A DNA stretch of 34,337 nucleotides from an uncultured Clostridia bacterium (GTDB lineage Bacteria; Bacillota; Clostridia; TANB77; CAG-508), in assembly GCA_944386665.1 (NCBI GenBank), contig CALXBZ010000003.1, positions 1 through 34,337 on the forward strand, in the 5' to 3' direction. This document shows positions 25,591 to 33,028 of this stretch, in pieces. The translations under genes and the position numbers were made by a program. Each line of letters starts with the position of its first letter. The stretch's first letter is position 1. Below the pieces are notes generated by a model. The model saw nothing but the letters and a program-made list of their open reading frames with translations, ran no database searches and was not told the DNA's origin.

Positions 25591-25893
25591 TTATTCTGAC
25601 TTTTTAGTTTGTTTAATAATTTGATTAGCATAAACAGATAATCCTGCTACTAATATTCCTTGTACTATTGATGTAAATATTGCCATTAAAATTGATTGAT
25701 AGCCATTAAAAGCACTTGTTGCAACTACATATATTGCTGATATTAAAACCCCTACTATTCCTAATATTATTGGAATATATTTATCATTTATTTTCTCTGT
25801 TTTCTTCATTCCCATTCCAACAAAATATAGTACTATTGATACAACTAGTAATTCTGGCTTAATATAATTTTGTATAATTTGAGTTATGTCCAT
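25591..25893 (-). CDS. Phage holin, Hol44/holin superfamily V type
   Basis: 100 aa with three hydrophobic stretches: LLVVSIVLYFVGMGMK (about 15-30), YIPIILGIVGVLISAIYVVA (about 39-58) and LMAIFTSIVQGILVAGLSVYA (about 69-90), and a charged tail KQTKKSE. The pattern 'elllv..vLyf.G...K.t..i.dkyIPiil...g' is that of the Phage_holin_5_2 group. Holins make membrane holes that let endolysin reach the wall. AAAGGAG precedes the ATG. It is directly upstream of the amidase. No other phage gene (terminase, capsid, tail) is in the window. Confidence 0.82.
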   Translation of the reverse strand: MDITQIIQNYIKPELLVVSIVLYFVGMGMKKTEKINDKYIPIILGIVGVLISAIYVVATSAFNGYQSILMAIFTSIVQGILVAGLSVYANQIIKQTKKSE

Positions 25894-26282
25894 ATTTTTT
25901 CACTCCTTTACTGTTTATTATGTATATTATGTTTAGTCTGCATAATATGACTATTATTTTAGAAACATTTTTATTTATTTTTTTTATTTTTATATTTATA
26001 TTTTCCATGTCTTCATATACTTGTTTAATAGACCTTTTCTGTTTAAGTTTATATATTCTGTATATACTTAATGAATATTCTCATTGTCTAATATTGTCAT
26101 TTTTCCCTTTTCTTCTGGTTTCAACTTAGTTGTAATTTTTTCTAAAACCATTCTTTTACACATATATACCGCTAAATTAATCAGATATTAACTTTAACAA
26201 TTCCATAAAATAAAAATAGAAAAATGTACATTCACATACATATTAAAGAATTAAAACAAAAGATTGAAAAGATAACACATAA
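25894..26282. other. Gene-poor stretch upstream of the holin
   Basis: No confident gene. On the minus strand a frame runs open for about 75 codons (about 26080 down to 25845) into the holin start, with a Lys-rich, coiled-coil-like piece (KQKRSIKQVYEDMENINIKIKKINKN). It has no good RBS. It could be the remnant of a small phage gene that often precedes holins. The plus-strand frame at 25920-26129 is low-complexity and looks non-coding. Confidence 0.3.
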
Positions 26283-26336
26283 AAAATAGAGCCCATTTTT
26301 AGGCTCTATTTTATGTCTTACGTGTTGTGTGTTATC
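26271..26336. terminator. Terminator of the NifU-like/GGGtGRT operon, with an outer inverted repeat
   Basis: AAAATAGAGCC (26283-26293) and GGCTCTATTTT (26302-26312) form an 11-base stem with T-runs on both sides, a good terminator in both directions. Outer arms GATAACACA (26271-26279) and TGTGTTATC (26328-26336) could extend it. It lies 110 bases after the GGGtGRT stop. TGTCTTACG occurs twice nearby (about 26314 and 26339). Confidence 0.75.
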
Positions 26337-26424
26337 TGTGTCTTACGAATATATTTTTTATAATTTTCTTAAAGTTTCGTAGGCGTTTAAAGTGTCGAAA
26401 AAACTGTGTTTCTAATATTTGTAA

Positions 26425-27426
26425 TTATTTCATAGCTTCTTCTACAGCAACAGCTACAGCAACTGAAGCTCCAACCATTGGGTTGTTACCCATACCAATT
26501 AAGCCCATCATTTCTACATGAGCTGGTACTGAAGAGCTTCCTGCAAATTGTGCATCTGAATGCATTCTTCCCATTGTATCAGTCATACCATATGAAGCAG
26601 GTCCTGCAGCCATATTATCTGGATGAAGTGTTCTTCCTGTTCCTCCACCTGAAGCTACTGAAAAATATTTCTTTCCAGCTTCTATTCTTTCCTTCTTGTA
26701 TGTACCTGCAACTGGATGTTGGAATCTTGTTGGGTTTGTTGAATTTCCTGTTATTGAAATATCAACATCTTCTAGCCACATTATTGCAACACCTTCTCTT
26801 ACATCATTTGCTCCATAGCATTTTACTTTGCTTCTTTCTCCATCAGAATAAGCAATTTCTTCTACAACATTTACTTTTCCTGTAAAGAAATCAAAATCTG
26901 TTTTTACATATGTAAATCCATTGATTCTAGATATTACTTGAGCAGCATCTTTTCCTAAACCATTTAATATTACTCTTAATGGTTCTTTTCTAACCTTATT
27001 TGCTGATTTTGCTATACCTATAGCACCTTCAGCTGCTGCAAAGCTTTCATGTCCTGCTAAGAAAGCAAAGCATTTTGTTTCTTCAGATAATAGCATTGAA
27101 GCTAAATTTCCATGTCCTAATCCAACTTTTCTATCATCAGCAACTGAACCTGGTATACAAAAAGCTTGTAGTCCTTCTCCTATTGCTTTTGCCGCATCTG
27201 CTGCTTTTGTGCAACCTTTTTTTATTGCTATTGCTGCACCTAAAGTATATGCCCATGCAGCATTTTCAAAACATATTGGCTGTACTCCTTTTACTATTTC
27301 GTATGGATTAAATCCTTTATCTGTGCAGATTTTTAAAGCATCTTCAAAATCTTTTATGCCATATTTTTCCATTACTGGTTTTATTTGATCAATTCTTCTT
27401 TCATAACTTTCAAATGTTACTGCCAT
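26425..27426 (-). CDS. GGGtGRT protein
   Basis: 333 aa, matching the family named for its GGGTGRT motif, here at residues 260-266 (SVASGGGTGRTLHPDN). Other conserved-looking blocks: FNPYEIVKGVQPICFENAAWAYTLG (39-63), VGLGHGNLASMLLSEETKCFAFLAGHESFA (101-130) and GNNPMVGASVAVAVAVEEAM at the end. No signal peptide or membrane segment. The biochemical function is not established to my knowledge; the glycine-rich loop might bind a nucleotide or cofactor. It is 68 bases downstream of the NifU-like scaffold gene, an association I know from Clostridia, which suggests iron-sulfur or redox work. AGGAGG lies ahead of the ATG. Confidence 0.9.
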   Translation of the reverse strand: MAVTFESYERRIDQIKPVMEKYGIKDFEDALKICTDKGFNPYEIVKGVQPICFENAAWAYTLGAAIAIKKGCTKAADAAKAIGEGLQAFCIPGSVADDRKVGLGHGNLASMLLSEETKCFAFLAGHESFAAAEGAIGIAKSANKVRKEPLRVILNGLGKDAAQVISRINGFTYVKTDFDFFTGKVNVVEEIAYSDGERSKVKCYGANDVREGVAIMWLEDVDISITGNSTNPTRFQHPVAGTYKKERIEAGKKYFSVASGGGTGRTLHPDNMAAGPASYGMTDTMGRMHSDAQFAGSSSVPAHVEMMGLIGMGNNPMVGASVAVAVAVEEAMK

Positions 27427-27494
27427 TTTATATTCCTCCTCTAATTAACTTAACATCCTATTAAAATTTTGTATTTAATTATTCTCTGTATAAA

Positions 27495-28187
27495 TTATTC
27501 TTTTCTAGGGTCAATCTTTTTAACTGCTTCATCAAATCTTCCATACTTTCCTGAAGCTTTTTCTATTGCTGCCATTGGTTCCATTCCTGATTTTATATTG
27601 TCCATCATTTTTCCTAAGTGAACATATTTATATCCTATAATTTGGTCATCTTTATCTAGTCCTAATTCAACAATATATCCCTCTGCAAGATTTAAATATC
27701 TAGGTCCCTTTAATGAGCTTGAATAAATAGTTCCAACTTGACTTGTATGTCCTTTTCCCAAATCTTCAAGTCCAGCTCCTACTGGAAGACCTCCTTCTGA
27801 AAAAGCAGTTTGTGTTCTTCCATATACTATTTGTAAGAATAATTCTCTCATAGCAGTATTTATAGCATCACATACTAAGTCTGTATTTAATGCTTCTAGT
27901 ATTGTCTTTCCAACTAAAATTTCTCCTGCCATTGCAGCTGAATGTGTCATTCCTGAGCATCCAATTGTTTCTACTAATGCTTCTTGGATAACACCTTCTT
28001 TAACATTTAGTGTTAATTTGCAAGCTCCTTGTTGTGGTGCACACCATCCTATACCATGTGTTAATCCTGATATATCTTTTACATCTTTTGCCTTTACCCA
28101 TTTTCCTTCTTCTGGAATTGGTGCTGGTCCATGGTCAACTCCTTTAGCAACATGACACATATTTTCTAATTCTTTTGAATAAATCAT
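27495..28187 (-). CDS. NifU-like iron-sulfur cluster scaffold protein (GGGtGRT partner)
   Basis: 230 aa from the ATG at 28187, chosen because AAAGGAG is nine bases upstream and MIYSKELENM is a NifU-like start; an ATG eight codons earlier overlaps the RBS. Cysteines at 11, 49, 56, 77 and 106. VETIGCSGMTHSAAMAGEILVGKTILEAL (73-101) matches the NifU N-terminal pattern with a cluster-ligand Cys, and the middle has WCAPQQGACKL, not found in standard IscU. The protein is longer than IscU (about 125-150 aa), so it is a specialised relative. It is first in a two-gene operon with the GGGtGRT gene and has a consensus promoter. Confidence 0.85.
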   Translation of the reverse strand: MIYSKELENMCHVAKGVDHGPAPIPEEGKWVKAKDVKDISGLTHGIGWCAPQQGACKLTLNVKEGVIQEALVETIGCSGMTHSAAMAGEILVGKTILEALNTDLVCDAINTAMRELFLQIVYGRTQTAFSEGGLPVGAGLEDLGKGHTSQVGTIYSSSLKGPRYLNLAEGYIVELGLDKDDQIIGYKYVHLGKMMDNIKSGMEPMAAIEKASGKYGRFDEAVKKIDPRKE

Positions 28188-28239
28188 TTTTATTGCTCCT
28201 TTCAAACTCATAATATAACGTTGCTTTTACAACATTTGT

Positions 28240-28268
28240 ATTATATTACATTTTTCTGTATTTTTCAA
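28240..28268 (-). promoter_or_regulatory. Sigma-A promoter for the NifU-like/GGGtGRT operon
   Basis: Minus strand TTGAAA (28268-28263), 17-base spacer, TATAAT (28245-28240), about 53 bases before the ATG at 28187. The rest of the gap to 28464 shows no gene and no clear terminator for the adhesin upstream. Confidence 0.75.
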
Positions 28269-28464
28269 TTTTTTTTACAATTTTTTCACAAAATTCTTTA
28301 CTATTTTCTACAATTTGCAGTAATAACTTTATAAGTGTACAATAAGGCTTATTTTTTATTTGCAGAGCTACAATTTTTAGTTTACAAGAACATATATCTA
28401 GGTTATGAAATAAACACTTAGCAAAAACTAATGTTTTTCAAATAAATTAAACTGCAAATTTAAA

Positions 28465-31086
28465 TTAATATCCTGTCCTTGGTAGCTTTTTGATTTTTTC
28501 AATATTATATACTATTGACGTAGTTTTATCTTCATCCGCGACTCTATATTCATGATTAAATCCTTCTAATATTGTATGATTTTCTATTATTGTATCATTT
28601 TTCAATGAATCATTTGCTTTCATGTATATATGTGGCTTTTCAATGTTTTTAAATCCAATATTCACCTTTCCAAATTTTACTTTTATTTCTATTATTTTTT
28701 CATCTTTTTCTAGGTGTATATTTGTTAGGTCTATATAATTATTCTGTTTACTATTTAAGTCTTTCTTCAATACTAAGTAATCTTCTTTTTGGTTTGTTTT
28801 GTAATATACACTATAATTAATATCTTGGTTAAAAGTTCCTGTCGAAATTTTAGTAATTTTTGCATAATCACTTGGCAATATATCATACCATGTAAATTCT
28901 GTTAATGCAGTATTTCCTGTATTTGATATTTCAAATTCGTAATCTATTTCCTCGTTTGATTTTACTACATTTTTACTTCTCTTTAATATTTCTAAGTTAG
29001 GATCTTCTGGTTTATTAGTTATTTCTAATTCTTCTATTTGATTATTTTTTAATATCTCTACATCATATTTTTTATTATCTAATATATACCACTTTCCAGT
29101 TTCAATTTCTTCCACTGTATATTTTCCTTTTTCTAATTCTTTACTTTCTGCTATCCCATTTTTGTTTGTTATTACTTGTTCTACCAATTTATTGTTTGAA
29201 TCATATATATTAAATTTTGCACCTTCTATTGGGCTTCCTGCTTCTACATTTAAGATTTTATTTTTTTCTTCACTTGTTTTAATTATTTTTATCTTTCCTT
29301 TTATTTTTTCGTTTTCTACTATCTTTTCGCTGATTACACTGTCATCTATATGTACTTCTATTATTTTATCATTTAATATGTATTTTGAATCTGTTTTTAC
29401 TTCTTGTATATAGTATTTACCTACAGGAAGTTTTGAGGATATTGCTTCTCCATTTTCATCTGTTACTAACGTTTCTAATTTTTCATTGTTTTCATTCAAT
29501 AAATTAAATTCTACTCCTTGTAATTTAATTTCATGATTTTCTTTATCAACTTTTATTACCTTAATTTGTCCTTTTTTCCTTACGTTTTCGATTGTTAATG
29601 TGGCTGTTTCTTTCCAGGTTATCTTGACCTTTTGTTCTGCTCCAATTTTATATTCTTCTTTGGTTTTCACTTCTTTTAGTGTATACTCGCCTATGTTTAA
29701 ATTTTCAATTTCCGCTTCACCCTTTTCATCAGTTACTAAATGTGCAACAACTTCTCCATTTTGATTTATTAAGTCAAATTCTACTCCTTCTAGCCTATGA
29801 CTGTTATCATCTTTGTCAACCTTTACGATTTCTAGGCCTCCTTTTTTGTGATTATTGTATATTGTTATTTCTTTGTTTTGATTATACTCTAGTTCTAAAT
29901 TAATTTCTGAAGTATCCAGCTCATATTCTTCTAATGTTGCTTTTTCTATTAATTTTATTTTCCCTTGCCTTAAATTTGTTATATTTATTTCTCCATTTTT
30001 ATCTGTAGTAAATTCTCCAATTACTTGGTTTGTGTCTGTATACTTTGCACTAAATGTAACTCCTTCTATTGGTTGCTTATTTTCTTTGTCTCTTTTTATC
30101 ACTCTTAAAGATGATTTATATGCATTTATATTCAATTTAGAATTTGTAGATATATTTTCTTCTATATCTGCATAAGTTATGTAGTCCTGATATTCGTCTG
30201 AATAAGCATTTGCGTAAAATACAGGATATGATTTTATTTTTATGTCTAATACATCTATTGTACCTTCTATGTTTCTTTTAATTTCTTTGATTGGTATTGC
30301 TATATTAAATGCTATATTAGTCATTTGAGTAGTCTCTTGATTTAAGTTGTTCAGTATTTTGGTTCCATTTGGAAAATTCTTTATTGATACTTTATAGTTG
30401 TCAATTTCTCTATTTCCTATAACAGTATAATTCTGGATTAGATACTTAACTCCATTTATAATTTTTTCTTGTTCTGTGCCATCTTTCTTAATATTTGCGG
30501 TAGGTATTGCATATTTTTCTTTTCCATTAACTCCATAGTCATATAATTGTTGTGCAACTTCTAAAACTTTTGCACCTCTTCTTTGTACCTCTTCTAGCGA
30601 AACATCTTGACCTATTCCCACTCTATTTGGTACTTCATATTTAGTTTTTGGAGTAGTCCCATCTGCTAAACAATGTACTGCTGTTTTTGTTGCATAGTAT
30701 AAATCATCATCACATTCCATGTTCCAAGAAGTATATGATGACCCCATATATCCTTTATATAGTACTCTCCATAATCGTTCATCATTTAAAAGTTTTAAAG
30801 TAACATCATATTCGTCACCTGCGCCTGTTCCTACGCCTGCTTTTTCAGGTTCCACACAAAAAGCAGGTTGTTTTTTTCCTGTTTCCGGATCTTTATACAC
30901 TATATAAAATACTTCTTTCAAAACGTCTTTTCCTTGCATTTTTAATACCGCTATGCATTCATGATCTTTCTCTATTTTTATAACTTGGTTATCATTAAAG
31001 TTAAACGCAAATACAGGCATTATTTTGGATATTATAACTATTAATAATATACAGAATGTTGTTATTTTTTTTAATCTAAAATTCAT
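28465..31086 (-). CDS. Cna-B (SpaA-type) adhesin ending in LPRTGY
   Basis: 873 aa. Signal peptide 1-28 (FCILLIVIISKIMPVFA). The N-terminal part resembles a thioester domain: AFCVEP with Cys77, but the TQxA(I/V)W partner reads TKTAVH (133-138), so the usual Gln is Lys134. Four Cna-B/SpaA domains start near residues 324, 413, 504 and 595, each with a Lys-bearing first strand (VIKRD, IVKVD, VIKVD, IIKTS) and a late Glu (LIEKAT, LKEVKT, IQEVKT, VEEIET) suited to isopeptide bonds. A DUF11-like domain follows (694-860). The last residues are KKLPRTGY then TAA: a sortase motif without the following membrane segment and basic tail. It lies 38 bases after the sortase gene. Confidence 0.88.
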   Translation of the reverse strand: MNFRLKKITTFCILLIVIISKIMPVFAFNFNDNQVIKIEKDHECIAVLKMQGKDVLKEVFYIVYKDPETGKKQPAFCVEPEKAGVGTGAGDEYDVTLKLLNDERLWRVLYKGYMGSSYTSWNMECDDDLYYATKTAVHCLADGTTPKTKYEVPNRVGIGQDVSLEEVQRRGAKVLEVAQQLYDYGVNGKEKYAIPTANIKKDGTEQEKIINGVKYLIQNYTVIGNREIDNYKVSIKNFPNGTKILNNLNQETTQMTNIAFNIAIPIKEIKRNIEGTIDVLDIKIKSYPVFYANAYSDEYQDYITYADIEENISTNSKLNINAYKSSLRVIKRDKENKQPIEGVTFSAKYTDTNQVIGEFTTDKNGEINITNLRQGKIKLIEKATLEEYELDTSEINLELEYNQNKEITIYNNHKKGGLEIVKVDKDDNSHRLEGVEFDLINQNGEVVAHLVTDEKGEAEIENLNIGEYTLKEVKTKEEYKIGAEQKVKITWKETATLTIENVRKKGQIKVIKVDKENHEIKLQGVEFNLLNENNEKLETLVTDENGEAISSKLPVGKYYIQEVKTDSKYILNDKIIEVHIDDSVISEKIVENEKIKGKIKIIKTSEEKNKILNVEAGSPIEGAKFNIYDSNNKLVEQVITNKNGIAESKELEKGKYTVEEIETGKWYILDNKKYDVEILKNNQIEELEITNKPEDPNLEILKRSKNVVKSNEEIDYEFEISNTGNTALTEFTWYDILPSDYAKITKISTGTFNQDINYSVYYKTNQKEDYLVLKKDLNSKQNNYIDLTNIHLEKDEKIIEIKVKFGKVNIGFKNIEKPHIYMKANDSLKNDTIIENHTILEGFNHEYRVADEDKTTSIVYNIEKIKKLPRTGY

Positions 31087-31124
31087 AAAATCTCCTTTCG
31101 ATTTATCTTAATTTTTATTTTCGT

Positions 31125-31709
31125 CTATGTTTCTTGTTCTATAGCTTGTACGCACATTCTTTGATTTACTTTATTCCTTATACATGTAATTAATGTTAAT
31201 TTATTTTCTTTAGTGTTCTTTAACATGCTCCAGTCAGTTTCCAATATTTCTTTTTTATTAGTTACAATATATTTTTTGGTGCCATATTTTGTTTGATATA
31301 TTATTTCATCTCCATTATCTAATTCGTTAATTCTCGCAAAGTAGGAATATTTATTTCCTCTATTATGAGCTGCTAGTCCTACATTTCCATCAAACTTAGA
31401 TGTTTCTTCAATATGCCCTATATATTCTTCTAATATTTCACTTGAACATCCTTCTTTTACTTCTCCATTAAGGCTAATTTTATTTATAATTAATTTTCCT
31501 AATATCTCATCTTGTTGCGTATTTTCATCTTGTTCTTTTTCATTTATAGTTTGTGTGTTTTCAAAGCTTTCATCTTGTATCATTTGATTCTCATCAACTA
31601 TTTGACCATTTTCTTCTTGTTCTAATATCTTTTTATCGTATATAAATAATGCACTTAAAGCACCAGCTAATATTGCCATGATTAATAAAACAAATAATGT
31701 TTTTTTCAT
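31125..31709 (-). CDS. Sortase, class D-like
   Basis: 194 aa. N-terminal membrane segment (about 5-23, LFVLLIMAILAGALSALFI), a low-complexity Glu/Asn/Gln linker (30-68), then the catalytic domain from IGKLIINKISL-like strand onward. Active site: His115 in GLAAHNRG, Cys176 in TLITCI and Arg184 (NQRMCVQAIE), the order and spacing of sortases. Sortases cut LPXTG between Thr and Gly and join the product to peptidoglycan or another pilin. The adhesin 38 bases downstream carries LPRTG and is the likely substrate. A consensus promoter, a palindrome at the start site and a long leader precede it. AGGAAGAGG lies before the ATG. Confidence 0.9.
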   Translation of the reverse strand: MKKTLFVLLIMAILAGALSALFIYDKKILEQEENGQIVDENQMIQDESFENTQTINEKEQDENTQQDEILGKLIINKISLNGEVKEGCSSEILEEYIGHIEETSKFDGNVGLAAHNRGNKYSYFARINELDNGDEIIYQTKYGTKKYIVTNKKEILETDWSMLKNTKENKLTLITCIRNKVNQRMCVQAIEQET

Positions 31710-31731
31710 ATTTGTCCTCTTCCTTTCTATT

Positions 31732-31747
31732 TACAAATTAATTTGTA
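31732..31747. promoter_or_regulatory. 16-base palindrome in the sortase leader
   Basis: TACAAATTAATTTGTA is a perfect palindrome lying directly before the sortase ribosome site. It could be an operator half or form a small leader hairpin. AT-rich chance palindromes are possible. Confidence 0.4.
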
Positions 31748-31810
31748 GTTTAAATATTTTTTTGGGGGAATTTTTTAGAATTAAAATTTTTATTCTTTTG
31801 AATGAACTTT

Positions 31811-31848
31811 TTAGATTAATCTAATGTATTACTAAAATATTTAGTAAT
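31811..31848. promoter_or_regulatory. Two palindromes at and after the sortase transcription start
   Basis: ATTACTAAA and TTTAGTAAT, separated by three bases (31828-31848), form a 21-base palindrome that starts four bases from the -10 and so covers the expected start point. TTAGATTAATCTAA (31811-31824) is a second perfect palindrome just downstream. The placement fits repressor operators for the sortase-adhesin operon; the regulator is unknown. Confidence 0.55.
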
Positions 31849-31851
31849 ATA

Positions 31852-31879
31852 ATTATATAACTTTTAGTTATTATGTCAA
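31852..31879 (-). promoter_or_regulatory. Consensus sigma-A promoter for the sortase-adhesin operon
   Basis: Minus strand TTGACA (31879-31874), 16-base spacer, TATAAT (31857-31852). Both hexamers are perfect consensus, one of the strongest promoters in the window. The leader would be about 130 bases. Confidence 0.85.
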
Positions 31880-31916
31880 TATTTTCTGTGCATTTTCATA
31901 AACATTCGTTCGACTA

Positions 31917-31945
31917 ATTATAACATATTTCTTCATTTTGTTTAA
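31917..31945 (-). promoter_or_regulatory. Possible second, upstream sortase promoter
   Basis: Minus strand TTAAAC (31945-31940), 17-base spacer ending TGT, TATAAT (31922-31917). The extended -10 offsets a weak -35. Confidence 0.45.
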
Positions 31946-31996
31946 TAATTCATAATTTTTTTAGAATTTATATTAGGCATAACTAAAAAATACACA

Positions 31997-32024
31997 AAAG
32001 AAGAACTTATAAAAGTTCTTCTTT
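31997..32024 (-). terminator. Terminator of the hibernation factor gene
   Basis: AAAGAAGAACTT and AAGTTCTTCTTT form a perfect 12-base stem with a 4-base loop, ending in T residues on the minus strand. It starts 15 bases after the hpf stop. Confidence 0.85.
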
Positions 32025-32038
32025 CTACTAATATTTTA

Positions 32039-32572
32039 TTATTCCTCTGGTTCTATTAAACCATAATTTTTATTGTCTTTTAATCTATATATTACATTTA
32101 CTTTTCCTGTTTCAATATTTACGAATGCTAAAAATTTATTTTGTGGTTGATCTTCTAATAATAGTTTTGCATCTTCTGCTCCCATAGGTTTTATGCTATA
32201 GTACATTGTTTTAAGAATTTCATTTTCAACTTCATGCTCATCTGCTCTATTAGTTTCTTTTATTCTAATAGATTCTGTCATGTTTTGCTTATCTTTTTTT
32301 GTTTTCATCTTTCTTATTTGTCCTTCTAATATGTCTATATTTTTATCTATAGAAGCATATAGATCATGACTAGCTGTTACTGCTCTAAAAGAATCTCCGC
32401 TTACTGATATTTGCATTTCTGCAACTTGGTCTTCTCTTTCTTTCTTTATAGTTACAAATAAGTCTATATCTTCTGTATCAAAATATTTTTTTAATCTTTC
32501 TGCTTTAGTATCAATATAATTTTTAATTGCATCTGTTGCCTTTAGTTCTTTTCCTGTTATTTTTATGTTCAT
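32039..32572 (-). CDS. hpf: Ribosome hibernation promoting factor, long form
   Basis: 177 aa from ATG 32572 (MNIKITGKELKATDAIKNYI), chosen for its AAAGGAG RBS over an ATG six codons earlier. The N-terminal HPF/RaiA domain (1-100) binds the 30S decoding region in resting cells. The C-terminal domain (about 120-177, MKPMGAEDAKLLLEDQPQNKFLAFVNIETGKVNVIYRL) allows 70S dimers to form, the mark of long HPF. It has its own promoter and terminator, as expected for a gene induced in stationary phase or under stress. Confidence 0.94.
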   Translation of the reverse strand: MNIKITGKELKATDAIKNYIDTKAERLKKYFDTEDIDLFVTIKKEREDQVAEMQISVSGDSFRAVTASHDLYASIDKNIDILEGQIRKMKTKKDKQNMTESIRIKETNRADEHEVENEILKTMYYSIKPMGAEDAKLLLEDQPQNKFLAFVNIETGKVNVIYRLKDNKNYGLIEPEE

Positions 32573-32624
32573 AAAAATCGCTCCTTTCAATTTATCTAAA
32601 TGTACTTTTGCTATTTGCTAATTC

Positions 32625-32653
32625 ATTATATATGTTTTCTTTGCTTTTTTCAA
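32625..32653 (-). promoter_or_regulatory. Sigma-A promoter for hpf
   Basis: Minus strand TTGAAA (32653-32648), 17-base spacer, TATAAT (32630-32625), 52 bases before the ATG. No sigma-B-type site was noticed. Confidence 0.75.
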
Positions 32654-32668
32654 GTATTTTTTGTGTAT

Positions 32669-33028
32669 TTATTGTAACGTTGCTTGTTTAATATGGTTAA
32701 TTATATACTTATTTCTACTTACATAGACTTCCACAATGTCAAATCTTATAAACTCCTTCTCTAAATGATGTTTATAAATATAATATAAAGCAACTTTTTT
32801 AATATGCTGTTGTTTTATACTGGTCACTGCTTCTGATGGTCTGCCATATTGCGGATTTGTTCTAGTTTTTACTTCAATAAAAACTAGTTCTTCTTTATCT
32901 CTTGCTATTATATCCAACTCGCCTTGTCTGCATTCAAAGTTTCTATTTACTATTTTGTAACCAATGGAATACAGATATCTTGTGGCTATATCTTCTCCTA
33001 TCTTTCCTATTTTATGTCTTTTATACAT
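32669..33028 (-). CDS. YraN (UPF0102) family endonuclease-like protein
   Basis: 119 aa, typical for UPF0102. The restriction-endonuclease-like core is visible: GEDIATRYLYSIGYKIVNRNFECRQGELDIIARD (12-45), with Glu, Asp and the FIEVKTRTN motif (50-58), then FDIVEVYVS. Family function is not firmly known; a nuclease fold is inferred from the D/E-EVK pattern. The ATG directly abuts the dprA stop (TAAATG), so translation is probably coupled. The association with dprA and yifB is common in Firmicutes and Proteobacteria. Confidence 0.9.
   Translation of the reverse strand: MYKRHKIGKIGEDIATRYLYSIGYKIVNRNFECRQGELDIIARDKEELVFIEVKTRTNPQYGRPSEAVTSIKQQHIKKVALYYIYKHHLEKEFIRFDIVEVYVSRNKYIINHIKQATLQ

Noticed and set aside
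25920-26129. 69-codon hydrophobic frame on the plus strand
   Set aside because: Low-complexity Phe/Ile-rich translation of AT-rich DNA with no convincing RBS or promoter.
26314-26348. Direct repeat TGTCTTACG, considered as a phage attachment core or CRISPR unit
   Set aside because: Only two short copies, no matching copy seen on the other side of the holin-amidase pair, no spacer pattern and no cas gene.
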